DNA of 64,000 nucleotides from Gremmenia infestans (GCA_032629725.1 JAFEVB010000023.1:248001-312000), one strand, 5' to 3'. Positions 34,232 to 45,900 are shown, numbered from the stretch's first letter. Translations and numbers: made by a program. Notes: generated by a model not told the origin, from the letters alone.

Positions 34232-34356
34232 TGCAACTGCCGTGAATCGAACACGAACCTCCACCTTGGAAGGGTGGAATCCTAACCATTGCTGGATGTT
34301 TGTTAGTTGGATGATGATTGAATTCATTTGAGGTGACTACTTACGACCACAGAAGC
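34232..34356 (-). tRNA. tRNA-Gly(TCC)-like gene interrupted in the D arm
   Basis: On the minus strand the 3' two-thirds form a good tRNA: anticodon arm CCACC-CTTCCAA-GGTGG with anticodon TCC (34268-34270), T arm CGTG-TTCGATT-CACG (B box) and acceptor 3' strand CAGTTGC plus discriminator A. After GGTTAGG of the D arm the sequence meets a 53-nt insert (34292-34344) that starts GTAAGT, contains CTAAC and ends CAG, on the far side of which GCTTCTGTGGTC could be the 5' acceptor strand and start of the D arm. Removing the insert leaves exactly 72 nt and rebuilds an A box (TGGTCCAATGG). Two of the seven acceptor pairs are then mismatched (TT opposite TT), so the 5' part may be decayed or coincidental. 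Canonical nuclear tRNA introns sit after position 37, not here. Confidence 0.55.
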
Positions 34357-35388
34357 TGTTTGCTGTTTGGTTGTTTGTTGGTCAAAGACGCCTTATCTAA
34401 CTTATAGCGTAATGATATAAAAAGGGTATCCAGAGAAAGTCCCCACGATCTGGCAAGCCGATGCTTTCCTTCGGCTTCCGGTATGCGTTCCACAACACAA
34501 CAATTGATTTTCGAAGGCATGGCATGTTTTGAACTTCGGATGTAAACTTTGGTAGAGGGGGGATGCTTGGGGCTTCGCTCTAGGCTGCCCTTCGCATTCG
34601 TCCACCTAGCTATAGGCTTTGAATAGTGTACTCCGAATAGTGTACTCCGTATGTGGTCAGACGCGCCGTACTTTGAAGTAACTGTTCTGAGGTGTGAGAT
34701 GTGATGCTCACCAACGAAGTCAACTTCCATGTGACGATCATCTCTCACAACCACTCATATCACAAGAAGTGTGTTGAAGTATGACCGACCTGACGCCGGA
34801 GAGGCTGAATGAATTGCACTCTTCTGACTAAGGCAAAAAGAACACCTCATAGTGGCTCTCTTGGTGACTTTAGACATCCGACTTGGAGCAAGGAGGGAAT
34901 ATAGGTATAAATACAAACATGCATATGAATAAATATCAACAGTTACATTAACATTAGCATTTATATGATTAATGATTAATGATTAATAGATAATGTTTAC
35001 ATTGAACCTGATCTGGCGCTGCTATGCCTCGCACCTTTCTACTTCCGGATAGTTAGTAACTACCAAAATGCTTGGCGGACTTGTGCCTCGCCTCTCCATC
35101 CCGAACCAAGATCCTACTCGTACACATACACTATTTCTACTTCGCGCGGGTGCTCGTCATCCCTCTCTGTTAGCCTTCCCCAAGTCTTTCCTTCATTACA
35201 GTACACTACCTACGGTACGCATCCGTTGCGCCGCATACAAATTCTACACTCCTTCTTTCGCAATTATTCCATTATCTTAATTACTACACGAGAGCCCCTG
35301 ACTGAACACACCCATCTCAGTCATCCAACATCGCCCCCGTACACTTTACATATCACCACCGAGAGGAGATAATATATTCGTCGACATT
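34357..35388. other. Spacer between tRNA-like gene and rho3
   Basis: A minus-strand frame (34754-34341) of 137 codons has no recognised domain and runs into the tRNA-like sequence; I do not call it. GATTAAT tandem copies lie near 34969-34990. The 3' part is the rho3 promoter and leader. Confidence 0.45.
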
Positions 35389-36293
35389 ATGCCGTGTGGA
35401 CTCGGAGGAAACAAGACCACCAAGCGGAAACTGGTGCTATTGTATGTACAGCACCTCCTGCACTTGTCTGGAAACACGCACAGGCGCCGTATGCCATGAG
35501 TGGCATGAGCTATCGGAAAGCGACAGAAGAAATGGGGCGGATAGATGGCTGACGAAATATGATAGAGGAGATGGTGCTTGCGGGAAGACGAGTTTGTTGA
35601 ACGTGTTTACAAGAGGGTATAGTTCTCTGAAATACATCATCCCGGGGCATTGTAGCTAATCAATGGTGCACACAGGTACTTCCCTACAGTCTACGAACCA
35701 ACCGTCTTCGAAAATTATGTGCACGGCAAGTCATCAATTGCGCCTGGGCAGTTTCTTTTTTCCAAGTACTGCGCATGGCAGAAGAAGAAGTTCAAATGCT
35801 AACAACTCCGGTACCAGACATCTTTGTTGATAACGTTCACATCGAGCTCTCACTCTGGGACACAGCTGGACAAGAAGAATTCGATCGATTACGCTCCCTC
35901 TCCTACGACGACACCCACGCCATTATGCTCTGCTTTTCCGTCGACTCAAAAGACTCGCTCGAAAACGTTGAATCGAAATGGACCGCCGAGATAGCGGATA
36001 ACTGCCAGGGTGTCAAGATCGTACTTGTAGCACTAAAATGCGATCTGCGCGAACAAGATAACGAAGACGAAGACAGTGCCGAAACCACGAACGGCGCGCA
36101 GCAGGAGAAGAAACCGACGATCAGTTATAACCAGGGATTGGAGGTTGCGCGGAGAATTGGTGCCTTGAGGTATCTGGAATGCTCGGCGATGCGGAATCGG
36201 GGTGTCAATGAGGCGTTTACGGAAGCTGCAAGGGTTGCACTCAGTGTGAAGCTGGCTGGGGAAAAGGGCGATTCCAAGTGCTCCGTTATGTGA
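35389..36293 (+). CDS. rho3: Rho-family GTPase Rho3
   Basis: Small GTPase regulating exocytosis, actin and polarised hyphal growth at the plasma membrane. Exons 35389-35441, 35566-35616, 35676-35725 and 35818-36293 encode 209 residues. P-loop GDGACGKTS, effector region FPTVYEPTVFENYVHDIFVD, switch II DTAGQEEFDRLR, guanine-base motif ALKCDL and SAM near the end, with the prenylation box CSVM at the C-terminus. FENYVH and VHIELSLWDTAG identify the Rho3 subgroup. An insertion of acidic residues (EDEDSAETTNG) follows KCDLRE, as in fungal Rho3. Introns are 124, 59 and 92 nt; the last starts with GC (GCAAGT) instead of GT and has a GCTAACAA branch. The ATG at 35389 gives MPCGLGGNKTTKRKLVLL, the expected start. 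Confidence 0.95.
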
Positions 36294-37666
36294 GGCTCTA
36301 GTCAGCGTGTAAGATGGTGTGATATATTCGAATTTGGCGTTGGTGGTCAAATGAGCGATCGTTTTGCTGGGTGTGCAATTGCACAAGTACATACATACTT
36401 TTGGCGTGGTGATGATACATGGAGCGGTCGTGGGAATTAACAGCAAGGGAGGTTTGATACTAGTTGTCTTCGACCGAGCGAGTTTTCTACCTGTCCCTAC
36501 GACTCTATTCCGCAATCTCCGCCACGATATCTTCAAGACAGGACTTTTCGGATCATATTCTCCCTCGAAGGTCCCGGCGTTCTACACGAGAGATTATATT
36601 CTCAATACTGGTGTTTACCATTTTATCTTTACGACCTTTCCACGGTTCATCTGTGCACATAGTTTCCGCTAGGGATCACACGATGTGAGTCGAGGAGTTT
36701 TTGGATATCTACGGATAGTTGCTTGCTTTGAAGACGGAACAGGTTTATTCATAATAAGGGAAAAGAAGATGTTTAAAATCCCCTGGTCCGAAGCCAGTCT
36801 CACACCTTCTATGTGAAATTTTGATTTAGGGAGTAGTAGGCTTGCTTATACTTGGAGCGGAGGTTGGCTTTTGACAAGTGCAAAAGAGCATGCTCTTTTC
36901 TCGGGTTCCTTTCCAACAGCAGAGCAGCAGCGTAGTTGTAAGCCATAAATAACCTCTAAAACAAGCATCCCAGCCGTAGTCCAAGCTCCAGCCTCCGAGA
37001 CAACTATTACGAACCATGATTTTCGCGGGGTAGTGCGGGGGACCGCATTAGTATGATACTGTATATATTTTAGTTAGATTTAGGACCTACTACTTTTAGC
37101 ACACTCCTCCGAGGGCATTAACCTTATACATAGATAGGATAGGTAGTTAGATAGAAATCCGTGTTATATTTATACCTCCATAAGCTCTGCCTCCTCTACT
37201 TACTCTTTTCTTAAAAGCAAGTAGCGCTACCACGCAACCCCTCCCGCTAATACGGCCTACTCTCTAGCGAGGGATGTCCTGAATAATGTAGAATAAGATA
37301 TGTGCTTGCTAGGCCAGTTTAGATGGGATTTGTGGCTATTCAGCGGAACGTGATAGTGGTGTTAAGCAGGATGTTTCCGAATTTACTTAATTTGGCGATG
37401 AGCGAGCGGTTGAGGAAGGGACAGACGAGTTCACAGGCAAACGGCAATTAAGAATAATCAGGCATGTGCCTCTTCATATTATATTGTATGGACACGCGTA
37501 CGCATACGGGTCTTTGGTATATGCATACCCAAATAACGCCACCATAAAGCTACGAATCTAGTAACGAGACCTTTGGTATAACCCCCTTCCCTAAACCTCG
37601 CATTGAAAGTTCGAGGTCGCGAGACCCCCAATATCTACGGCCGCAAGTACTGTAAAAACCCAACCC
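36294..37666. other. Convergent spacer between rho3 and the nucleoside hydrolase-like gene
   Basis: No supported gene. The part 37030-37330 is rich in TAG/CTA words and looks like an old RIP-affected relic; other small frames are not coding-like. Confidence 0.5.
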
Positions 37667-39064
37667 CTAAGAAATATGTTGTTGACAAGCCAATAGGGAC
37701 CCTCTGACGAGCGCTCGGATAGCTTGTGCCATGGGCTTCCCATTGATACCTGTGTCTTGAGACTCTGCAACTCCCATGACCTGGTGAAGAGGCTTCTTGC
37801 CCTGCGTCGGTCGGGAGATGGAAAGTTGTTTCAAGATATCGTCCCCTCCAACTGCCAAAGCGGCGAGAGCATCGTAAGCCACGAGCTTGTTGAAATACTT
37901 GATGACTTCGTCGCCAACAGGAAGGCGCTCGCCTGCCGGATGCGGCGTCTCGTAGTAGCTGCTCTTGAACTTCAAGTACCACTGCTGGTCCATGAACGGT
38001 CTGAAGCGCATGTTCGGATCTGGTGAACATGAAGATTTGTAGAAGGCAACATCCATGAGGACTTGAGCTTTGTGGAGATATTTGCCGACTGGGTGTCCAG
38101 TATTTTCCAGATCTATCAGAAGTTGCTCTGGGATATTCGTGGCAAACGCTGCGACCTTTGTGAATGATACTGAAGGTATAGCACGCTTAGCCATGTAATG
38201 ATGGAACTCCCGCGCTGCGACCATGTCGAAACTGTTGTTGGCGGCATCCTCGGCGGCAACCAGGTCCTCGCCAACTCCGTTTATTTCGACGTGATATCCT
38301 CCCTGTAATATGATCTTTTCGGCAGTCGCCGCCAAGAGATCTGGGTGTGATTTTGAGAAGTTGTTAATGTCTCTCAGGCCTGAGATCAATAAGAAGGTGA
38401 GTTTCTTCCCGGTTCTGTTCGCGTCCTGACATAACTTCGTGAGGAGGCTGAATCCATCTTCCAGGTGGGTTTTCTCTGGTGCCATGAATGGACACAAATT
38501 GAATTCGTAGTCGGCAATCACTCGAGGCTCCTCTCCAGCAGCAATAACTTCAGCATCGGTACCGACACCTACCGGGATATTTGAAAGCCCCATGGCATTG
38601 AGTGCCCCCTTTGTAGCAAGAGCCCGAGTTCTTGCTGGCTTTAGATTTGCCACGACTCCTTTTAGTACGATCAAACCGAGACGATGAAGGTCTTTCAATA
38701 AGACCAGTGCGACTAGGTCATCGACATCCTTATTCATATCCGTAACAACGACGACTTGAGGAGGGCGTACACCAGCAGCCTTCCTCTGCTGAACCACTCC
38801 GAGTAAATTCTGGTAGACCAAACCCTCCCCATTCCGAAGACCTTTGGGAATTCGAGGGTCGTTTGATTTGTATTGACTTTCTTCTTCGCCACCTTGCATC
38901 GTGGATGACCCTTTCATACTGGGGCCGACCATAGTGATCGATGGATGGTTATCTTGAGGGGGCTGTGCAAAGTAGGCTTGCTGCGAGGCTGTTTGCGCGA
39001 TGGAGAATGCTTGGGCGGATGACTTGTGGTGTTGGGTTTTGATTTGAAAATTACTCGGTGGCAT
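37667..39064 (-). CDS. Nucleoside hydrolase (IunH)-like protein
   Basis: Single exon, 465 residues, related to inosine-uridine-preferring nucleoside hydrolases. The N-terminal ~85 residues are a Gln/Ser-rich extension. The core starts with VVVVTDMNKDVDDLVALVLL, which aligns with the calcium-binding DxDxxxDD signature: the first and last two Asp are kept, the second Asp is Asn and an extra Asp is present. Further regions are VVANLKPARTRALATKGALN, SGLRDINNFSKSHPDLL, IILQGGYHV and NNSFDMVAAREFHHYM, with the N-S-F-D-x-x-A stretch common to the family; the C-terminal YDALAALA also fits. It could be a real ribohydrolase or one of the fungal paralogues with changed specificity. A start further in (MVGPSMKG, residue 45) is possible. 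Confidence 0.85.
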   Translation of the reverse strand: MPPSNFQIKTQHHKSSAQAFSIAQTASQQAYFAQPPQDNHPSITMVGPSMKGSSTMQGGEEESQYKSNDPRIPKGLRNGEGLVYQNLLGVVQQRKAAGVRPPQVVVVTDMNKDVDDLVALVLLKDLHRLGLIVLKGVVANLKPARTRALATKGALNAMGLSNIPVGVGTDAEVIAAGEEPRVIADYEFNLCPFMAPEKTHLEDGFSLLTKLCQDANRTGKKLTFLLISGLRDINNFSKSHPDLLAATAEKIILQGGYHVEINGVGEDLVAAEDAANNSFDMVAAREFHHYMAKRAIPSVSFTKVAAFATNIPEQLLIDLENTGHPVGKYLHKAQVLMDVAFYKSSCSPDPNMRFRPFMDQQWYLKFKSSYYETPHPAGERLPVGDEVIKYFNKLVAYDALAALAVGGDDILKQLSISRPTQGKKPLHQVMGVAESQDTGINGKPMAQAIRALVRGSLLACQQHIS

Positions 39065-39665
39065 CCCCGGAAAGATATATATAGAGATAGAAAATACAGA
39101 AAGTCAATCCCAGAGCAATTCATTGTTCTGACTTGGGTTGAGTGATGAGCTATTCACAGTAGAACAGTAGCAATGACGATGAATTGGAGGGGTTGTTGCC
39201 CGAAACAAAGGTTCGAGTCTGTGATTTGCTTTGTGAATTGCTGTTGGAGCGCCAAAGAAGCAGACAACAAAGAGTCAAGCAGAGACCGTGTGAATATGGC
39301 CATGGGACCATTGTCTGCACTGTCCATTTCACACGATGCCGATGCTGATGTGATGCGCAACTGCTGAAGAGGGAGAAATCTTGAAGTGGGGTTGTTGTGG
39401 CTGAAGACTAGGCAGGTACATGTGGCTAATGCGTTTTAGGCCAGGTTGGGAACGTGGGGAATAATAGACTAGATTTGGCAATGTATAGGTATTTATTAGA
39501 CCTGCACATATAGGGACGTCGAATTATTCGATGGATGGACTTTATATAGGGGATGTACTCGTAGCTGATTTCCTAATTTATATGTCTTTGGGTTTAAGCA
39601 ATTCAAGGCTGATTTCAAGACTAAACCATCTCATCTGCAGCAAACGTTCATATCAACACCTATGA
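39065..39665. other. Spacer between the nucleoside hydrolase-like gene and cwc25
   Basis: Promoter of the nucleoside hydrolase-like gene and 3' flank of cwc25; no gene seen. Confidence 0.55.
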
Positions 39666-40958
39666 TCAATCTTCGTCCTTTTGAAAACCCTGCCTTCCAC
39701 GACCAATTCGGTCTGCCAATGAAACATCTCCAGCCTTCCGGTTGAGACCATTGATGAAATCCCCCTTGTCACCGTACTTTGATGACTTTGCTCGAGCTTT
39801 ATCTTCTGCCTCACGATCAGCCCTCTCTTGCTCTGCTAAGGCTGCAAGGCGCTTCTCGCGATCCACGTCTAGTTTCGAAGCATCTTGCTGCATGGCTGCT
39901 AACTTCTTCTGACGTTCCGCCTCTTTATCTTCTGAAGCATCGGTCTGTACGCCTGCCTGGTTCCTTCGATCGTCTCGTTTTTCATAGACGCCGTTTCGTT
40001 GTCCATTGAACCTGTTTGCCCCATTCCGTCCGTCAGCACCATTGTAGTCTCGATCATCTCGACTCGTAGGGTAAGACTTTCGTCGATCAGGCGATAAGCG
40101 TCGTCGGTCTGGTGAGGGAGATCTGGAATCGCCCGAAGATGTATTTCTGCGCCTCCTTCGATCATAATCCCGGTCTCTATCTGACCTGCCTCGTCTACGA
40201 TGCTCAGGTGATGCTGATCTTGGTTGTCGACTCTTATCGTAGCCGTCCTTTCTTCCAACAGGGGAGGGAGACCTCGAATACGAAGGTGATCTCCGTCGTC
40301 GATGTTCTGATCTGCTGCTCCTGTGGCCCCTATCATCATCATCTCGCCGTCTCCGCTTGTGCCTTCTCTCGTCATCTGAATCGTCGCGATGTCTGTGGTG
40401 ATGTCTTCGATGTTTCTTTTCCCTCTTCGGCTTGCTCTCTTCTGTAGCGCCCATTCCCCCTGCAAGGGCGAGGAGTTGTTTCCTCTTGATCGGATCATTC
40501 ATCATAGCCTCGTATGCCGCTTGCTCTTGTCTCTTAATAGCCAACATCGGGTCTTCTCGGACCTTTGACGCAGTGTCCCTGACAGTATTGGCGTTCTGCA
40601 AAGCCATAAAGCTGTCCTCGGAAGCTTGCTTCTCCAACTTTTTATGCTCTGTACCCTTGATCAAGCCATCAATCCGTCGCTTTCCCAGAAGATAACCTTC
40701 CATCTCCTCCGTCGTTCCAGTCTGGCCACTCGAGGGTCCTTGATACATCCAATCCACGCGATCAACACGCTTGCGACTCCCCGCAGCCTCGAGCTTGTTC
40801 TGAATCTCTTCCTTCGCGCGCTCCTCCTTGAGCTCTTTGATACGCTGTTCGGTGCGTTTTCGTTCGTCGAGTGCCTTCTTCTCTTCCTCCCATACCCTCC
40901 TCTGATTGCTCATGAGTACGGGATGCCATGACTTCTTCAAGTTGAGGTCGCCACCCAT
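39666..40958 (-). CDS. cwc25: Pre-mRNA-splicing factor Cwc25
   Basis: Step-one spliceosome factor that joins the Prp2-remodelled complex and promotes branching. One exon, 430 residues. The N-terminus MGGDLNLKKSWHPVLMSNQR and VWEEEKKALDERKRTEQRIK is the diagnostic Cwc25/CIR_N region; VDWMYQGPS, GYLLGKRRIDGLIKG and EDSFMALQNANTV follow. The middle is an Arg/Ser/Asp-rich low-complexity region (SRSPSPDRRRLSPDRR type), as in the metazoan CCDC49 protein, and the C-terminus ends in GFQKDED. It is transcribed divergently from csn2 across 395 bp. Confidence 0.95.
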   Translation of the reverse strand: MGGDLNLKKSWHPVLMSNQRRVWEEEKKALDERKRTEQRIKELKEERAKEEIQNKLEAAGSRKRVDRVDWMYQGPSSGQTGTTEEMEGYLLGKRRIDGLIKGTEHKKLEKQASEDSFMALQNANTVRDTASKVREDPMLAIKRQEQAAYEAMMNDPIKRKQLLALAGGMGATEESKPKREKKHRRHHHRHRDDSDDERRHKRRRRDDDDRGHRSSRSEHRRRRSPSYSRSPSPVGRKDGYDKSRQPRSASPEHRRRGRSDRDRDYDRRRRRNTSSGDSRSPSPDRRRLSPDRRKSYPTSRDDRDYNGADGRNGANRFNGQRNGVYEKRDDRRNQAGVQTDASEDKEAERQKKLAAMQQDASKLDVDREKRLAALAEQERADREAEDKARAKSSKYGDKGDFINGLNRKAGDVSLADRIGRGRQGFQKDED

Positions 40959-41353
40959 TTTGAAGGTGTTTAGTTCAGTGGAGAGTGGAGGGGTATTTTT
41001 CTACGTTGCGAGTCTCACAGGAGACTATCAGGTTCTGGCGCTGACGATGTGTACAAGGAGTTATGTTGAATGTGACGATGAGCCTCCTATAATTTCTTAC
41101 AACAGCAGAAAGTCGGGCGGGGCGGGGCGGGACCATCACGACGCTAAGATCAAGCGGAAGAATTCCACCAATAGATTAGCTCCATAGATTAGAATGTCCA
41201 AGGCTGTGTTTGCCTAGAGCTCTCCACAACTTCAACCTCAATTGCAAAACATCATCCCCCATTTACTGCTTTTGAGCCAGGAAACTTTGCTGCGAAGGGC
41301 AGGCTGGTATATCTTCCAGATATCGAGACAGATTCAAAAAACCTACCGCCAGC
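40959..41353. promoter_or_regulatory. Shared divergent promoter of cwc25 and csn2
   Basis: 395 bp between the two start codons on opposite strands. It includes a G-rich element (GGGCGGGGCGGGGCGGG near 41116-41131). No TATA box is evident, fitting housekeeping genes. Confidence 0.5.
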
Positions 41354-42966
41354 ATGTCTGACGACGAGGATTTTATGCAGGATTCGGATCAGGATGGGTA
41401 CGCTGAGCTGCAACGAACTTTCAAATTTGAGACATAGCTGACTGACTGGCTAGTTATGACTTCGAGTACGAGGAAGACGATGACGAGGAAACCGGGGATG
41501 TCGACATTGAGAACAAATATTACAATGCCAAGCAGATGAAGGCATCAGACCCGGACGCCGCCATCGAAGAGTTTCTTGGAGTCCCAACACTAGAATCGGA
41601 AAAAGGTGACTGGGGATTTAAAGGCCTGAAGCAGGCGATCAAGCTGGAGTTCAAGCTTGGAAAATACGACAAGGTAAGTTGATATCGCTATTACCGCCGA
41701 ACTCACGCTGATCATCAGGCCGTTGAACACTATAGCGAACTCCTTACCTATGTCAAGAGTGCTGTCACCCGGAACTATTCCGAAAAGTCCCTCAATAATA
41801 TCCTGGATTTCATAGAGAAGGGCTCCGAGGATGAGAAAGCTGGACATTGCATGGAAGAGTTCTATTCACAAACCCTACAGTCTTTCCAAAGTACCAACAA
41901 CGAGCGCTTGTGGCTAAAGACCAACATTAAGCTTGCTAAGCTGTTTCTTGACCGGAAAGAATATGGAGCTGTTACGAAGAAGATCCGAGAACTACACAAG
42001 GCATGTGAGAGGGAAGATGGTACAGATGACCCGAGCAAAGGTACCTACTCGTTAGAGATCTATGCTCTGGAGATTCAAATGTACGCCGAGACGAAGAACA
42101 ATAAGCAGCTTAAGCGACTATATGAGCGTGCTCTCAAGGTCCGGTCAGCTGTACCACATCCAAAGATTATGGGCATCATTCGCGAATGCGGTGGCAAGAT
42201 GCATATGAGCGAGGAGAACTGGAAGGACGCGCAGAGCGATTTCTTCGAATCTTTCCGCAACTACGACGAAGCTGGTTCACTGCAACGTATCCAAGTTCTC
42301 AAGTATCTTGTTCTGACTACCATGTTGATGAAGTCTGACATAAATCCCTTCGAGTCTCAGGAGACGAAGCCGTACAAAAATGACTCGCGAATTGCAGCAA
42401 TGACTGAACTTGTCGATGCTTACCAACGAGATGATATCCATCAGTACGAGTCAGTATTGAAGAACAACAGGGACTTGATGTCGGATCCCTTCATCGCCGA
42501 GAACATCGACGAGGTCACTCGAAATATGCGCACTAAAGCAGTGCAGAAGTTAATCGCACCGTACACAAGATTCAACCTTGCATTCATCGGAAAAGCCCTA
42601 AAGATCCCAGTCTCAGAGGTCCAAGATATCCTAGGCTTCTTGATCGTGGACAAGAAAGTCAAGGGCAAGATCAATCAGCAAGACGGGACCGTCGAGATCG
42701 AGGACAATAGCGATGCGGATCGCCTCCGAGCTATGCAGCAGTGGACCTCAGCAATTGGATCTCTGTACCAGACCGTATTCGCCGACGGCGAAGGATTCAA
42801 GACGACCGATAACATGTCGGGAGGAGTCGACGATGGCACCGCCAGCAACCTGATGATGAACTTAGGAGCCCTGCCCCATGGCGGCGGTAGTAGGGGCGAC
42901 AGTAGATCGTGGGGCGGGCATAAAAACAACAAGTCCAAGGGCAAGAAAGGTTCATCGTTCTTTTAG
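41354..42966 (+). CDS. csn2: COP9 signalosome subunit 2 (CSN2, PCI domain)
   Basis: Subunit of the nuclear COP9 signalosome that removes Nedd8 from cullins; in filamentous fungi the complex affects development and light response. Exons 41354-41397, 41454-41673 and 41719-42966 encode 503 residues, the usual length. Acidic N-terminus MSDDEDFMQDSDQDGYDFEY, then IENKYYNAKQMKASDPDAAI and FKGLKQAIKLEFKLGKYDK (helical repeats), NERLWLKTNIKLAKLFLDRK, LEIYALEIQMYAETKNNKQL, and the C-terminal PCI/winged-helix part QKLIAPYTRFNLAFIGKAL and ILGFLIVDKKVKGKINQ. The Gly/Lys-rich tail ends in GSSFF. Introns are 56 and 45 nt. It belongs to the same fold as proteasome lid subunit Rpn6, but the start and IENKYYNAKQ identify CSN2. 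Confidence 0.96.
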
Positions 42967-45900
42967 GCGACTGCTCCGTACCATACAGTACAATGAGGAT
43001 TCAGATGGTCACACGCAGCGAATATATGATGATTGATTGATTGATGAGGGCGGACATTACTGATGCGGATATCGCATAGGTGCATGGTAATGCATCGGGG
43101 AAGGAGATAATTGCCATTGGAGCTGGCAGTATTGCTGCAGCCTGTAAATGAGCGCTCGAGCAGAACAGAACGGATCGCGAGCGGTTTGGGCATTAGCATG
43201 GCGTTAAGTGGAATGAAAGAATTTGAGAATGAACAAGCCCGATTCGTGTACAACAAGGGGCCAAGTGCCAGGTGTGAGTGAGTACTTCGTACAGTGGTTG
43301 ACATAGCATCACGTTCGTTGGCCGTGATGTACTACGTCCAATGTGCTTGATGGATGAGAGGAAGGTACAGTAGACTCGCCAGGGCCACTGGCTGCAAGGA
43401 AGCATGCAGAGTGAAAGAAAATATGTGCTGTTCGGTAGAGCAACGTCCCGTCTCGCGTAAAGTACCTAGATGCCCACGGCCCAAGGCATCATGGAGGTTA
43501 GTACGAAGTACATTGAACGGTTACAATAGCATCACCCCCTTTTGGCAGGTTACCCAAAGACCTGGAGGCAGCGCGATGGGGTCGTGCAAAATGTCAGCGA
43601 AGGGTCCCCCAGACCGCGGTACGTACCTTCCCTACCTATAGTACAAACGGGAACCAACACTGCAGGCCCCACAACACCCAGCTCTCCCCCGGCCACAGCC
43701 CTCGCATGCACAGCTAGCCCTTGTCAAGTGCAGCTCTTTTCACGTGCTTTGATTTGGCGTAGGACTGCCAGCACGTAGCCAGGCTTCCCGGGCCGGAAGG
43801 GAGGGGTTCGGGGTGTAACATGTCTCGGCCAGTAATCTGGGGTATGGGGACAGGGGGTAGGAGGGGTGCGGTGGTCGGGGTTATTGGGGCCATAGAGACG
43901 ACTGTTCTCATGGTCTTTGATGAACTGTTTCTTTTATGACATCTGAGATAATCGCGCATTAGGAAAATATGGGATGAGCATATCGGGCTGCCTGTGGGCC
44001 ACCGAATAACACAGTGCAGGACACAACCCCGATCACGGCAGTAATGAGGGGAACTTCCCAGCACAAGCTGCAACCATCCGTTGCTTTCACATAGAGAGGA
44101 AGAGAGGAAGCCCGGTACGTAATCAAGAGCATGGAGCTGTCCACCGATGGCCGTCTGGTGTGGTCGAGATGATAGATCTTGAAGTCTGGGGGTTTGAAGG
44201 GGGCCAACACAGCATCTTGCTCCAGCATGAAGCAATCCTTCTGGGAACGCATGGGCCTAAAACGTGCTCTATATCTATGCATTCTAAAGCCAAAGTGTCC
44301 GGTTTAGGGACTAGAGATGGTGGTGGAAATGGTTGCCGGTGTGATACATCACGACGCCATGCAGCCATTGGGAATATAGTCGAAGAAATCTTGGGGAAAC
44401 AAACGCCAGAAGCGCGCACGTCAGACGTCCCCGAGGACTCTTATTGGTGAAGTTTGGCTGGGCTGAGGGTGATGAACGATGCGGCGGCGTCGGATAAGAC
44501 AGAATGGGAGGATAGGCCAGATACTGTAGCTTGGTATTTTGAGTGGGTTGGTGTTGGGGTTGGTGTGTCTACACTCACTCCTGCCGCGGTTGTATATCCC
44601 CGAGAATTTGAGTGAAGTAGGAGTTTGGAGCAGATACAGATTCTAGACTACCTTACTGTCCTGGCATGGCAGCACACATAGTTACATTTGATTTGATAGC
44701 CTGGCATCTGGTTGGAGAAGAGTCTTTGTGAACTGCGTGAGCTGTACACGTACTCGTATTCCGTACCTGGGTATATTTGCGAAGTCTCGATCGCGGTCTT
44801 CTCTCCGGGTCTCTTTAGATCCTCTTCAAGTTTGCCTGTGACGATCAACCTCATCTCGCCCTCAAGTTCGAGTTCGAAATCAGAAGCAAGGTTAGAGCCG
44901 TCCGATCCTGTGCTTCGCTGCCCCCTACATCTCTATGCAGCGGGGAGACACCGGAACCAGAACTCCCTAGCTACTTTCTCCTCAACCCCCTTCGGGCGAT
45001 CTATTTGCAATATTTGCTTTTCTCCAAGTACCGACGGCTGTACCTCTCGAGATCTTCTTACCTTCCGTTTCTTGATATTGAGATTGAGATTCGTACTTCT
45101 TCTACATCATCACTATATAGCCAGCCTTTCACATCCCTCCCCTCGCTCCCCACGGGCACGGGTCACTACAGCCAGCTTAGCCACTCGAACACCATGATAT
45201 AGCTAGTGAAGTTCAAAAGTCTTCTTAAAATTTAGCTCACGGCCAGCCAGAAAAAAAGCGGAAGGTTCGAGTAGAGTTGCTTCTTGTACAGTATAGTATA
45301 CGGGAGGACGCAGCAGCGGGGTGGGGCCTCATCGCCATAACCATAAGCTTAACCATACAACAGCATTCGCAGTGACGGCGACAACGGCAGCTAAACGGCC
45401 AAAGCAGGGAGACGAGGAGCACAGACAAAGGCGGGAGACAGGCCATATTCCGGAGTTTCTGCTGCTTCTGCATCTGTTGCTATTGCTGCTGGTACTGGTC
45501 CTGGCATTGCTAATATACCGTACAGCTGCTTTGCCTTTCTGGCTGAATATTGCCGGCGCACCAAGGGGGCGTATAGCAATCATCCACGGAACCCTAGCAC
45601 AAAATCACCATCCAGGGCCAGAAGTTAGAGCCCCAATACCAGAGCACCAATAACCAAGTCCAGTGGGTAGAGAGCTTGTACCAGTAGGCCCAGGAGGGAT
45701 TGGGGTCCTTGTAAGAAACAAGGCTACTCGTACCGTACATCTGACCTAGGACAAACGGACACAACACTGAATCCAGGACAGGACCAGCCTATGAAAGTGA
45801 CAACCTGGAGGCAATAGTGTTATCCTGTCTCTGAATCCTGGAATCTTGTTCGCCGGCCGGCTCTTTTGCTTTTTCTGGCGTTGCACAGGAGCAGGAACAG

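Noticed and set aside
34341..34754. 137-codon minus-strand frame ending in the tRNA-like sequence
   Set aside because: No domain, and its last codons coincide with the putative tRNA 5' half; could be the first exon of a non-coding or coding transcript but unsupported.
39899..40498. 199-codon minus-strand frame overlapping cwc25
   Set aside because: Shadow of the Arg/Ser/Asp repeats of Cwc25 in another frame.
43714..45197. Several frames of 90-173 codons upstream of the otubain gene
   Set aside because: Overlap on both strands, low complexity, no family motif.
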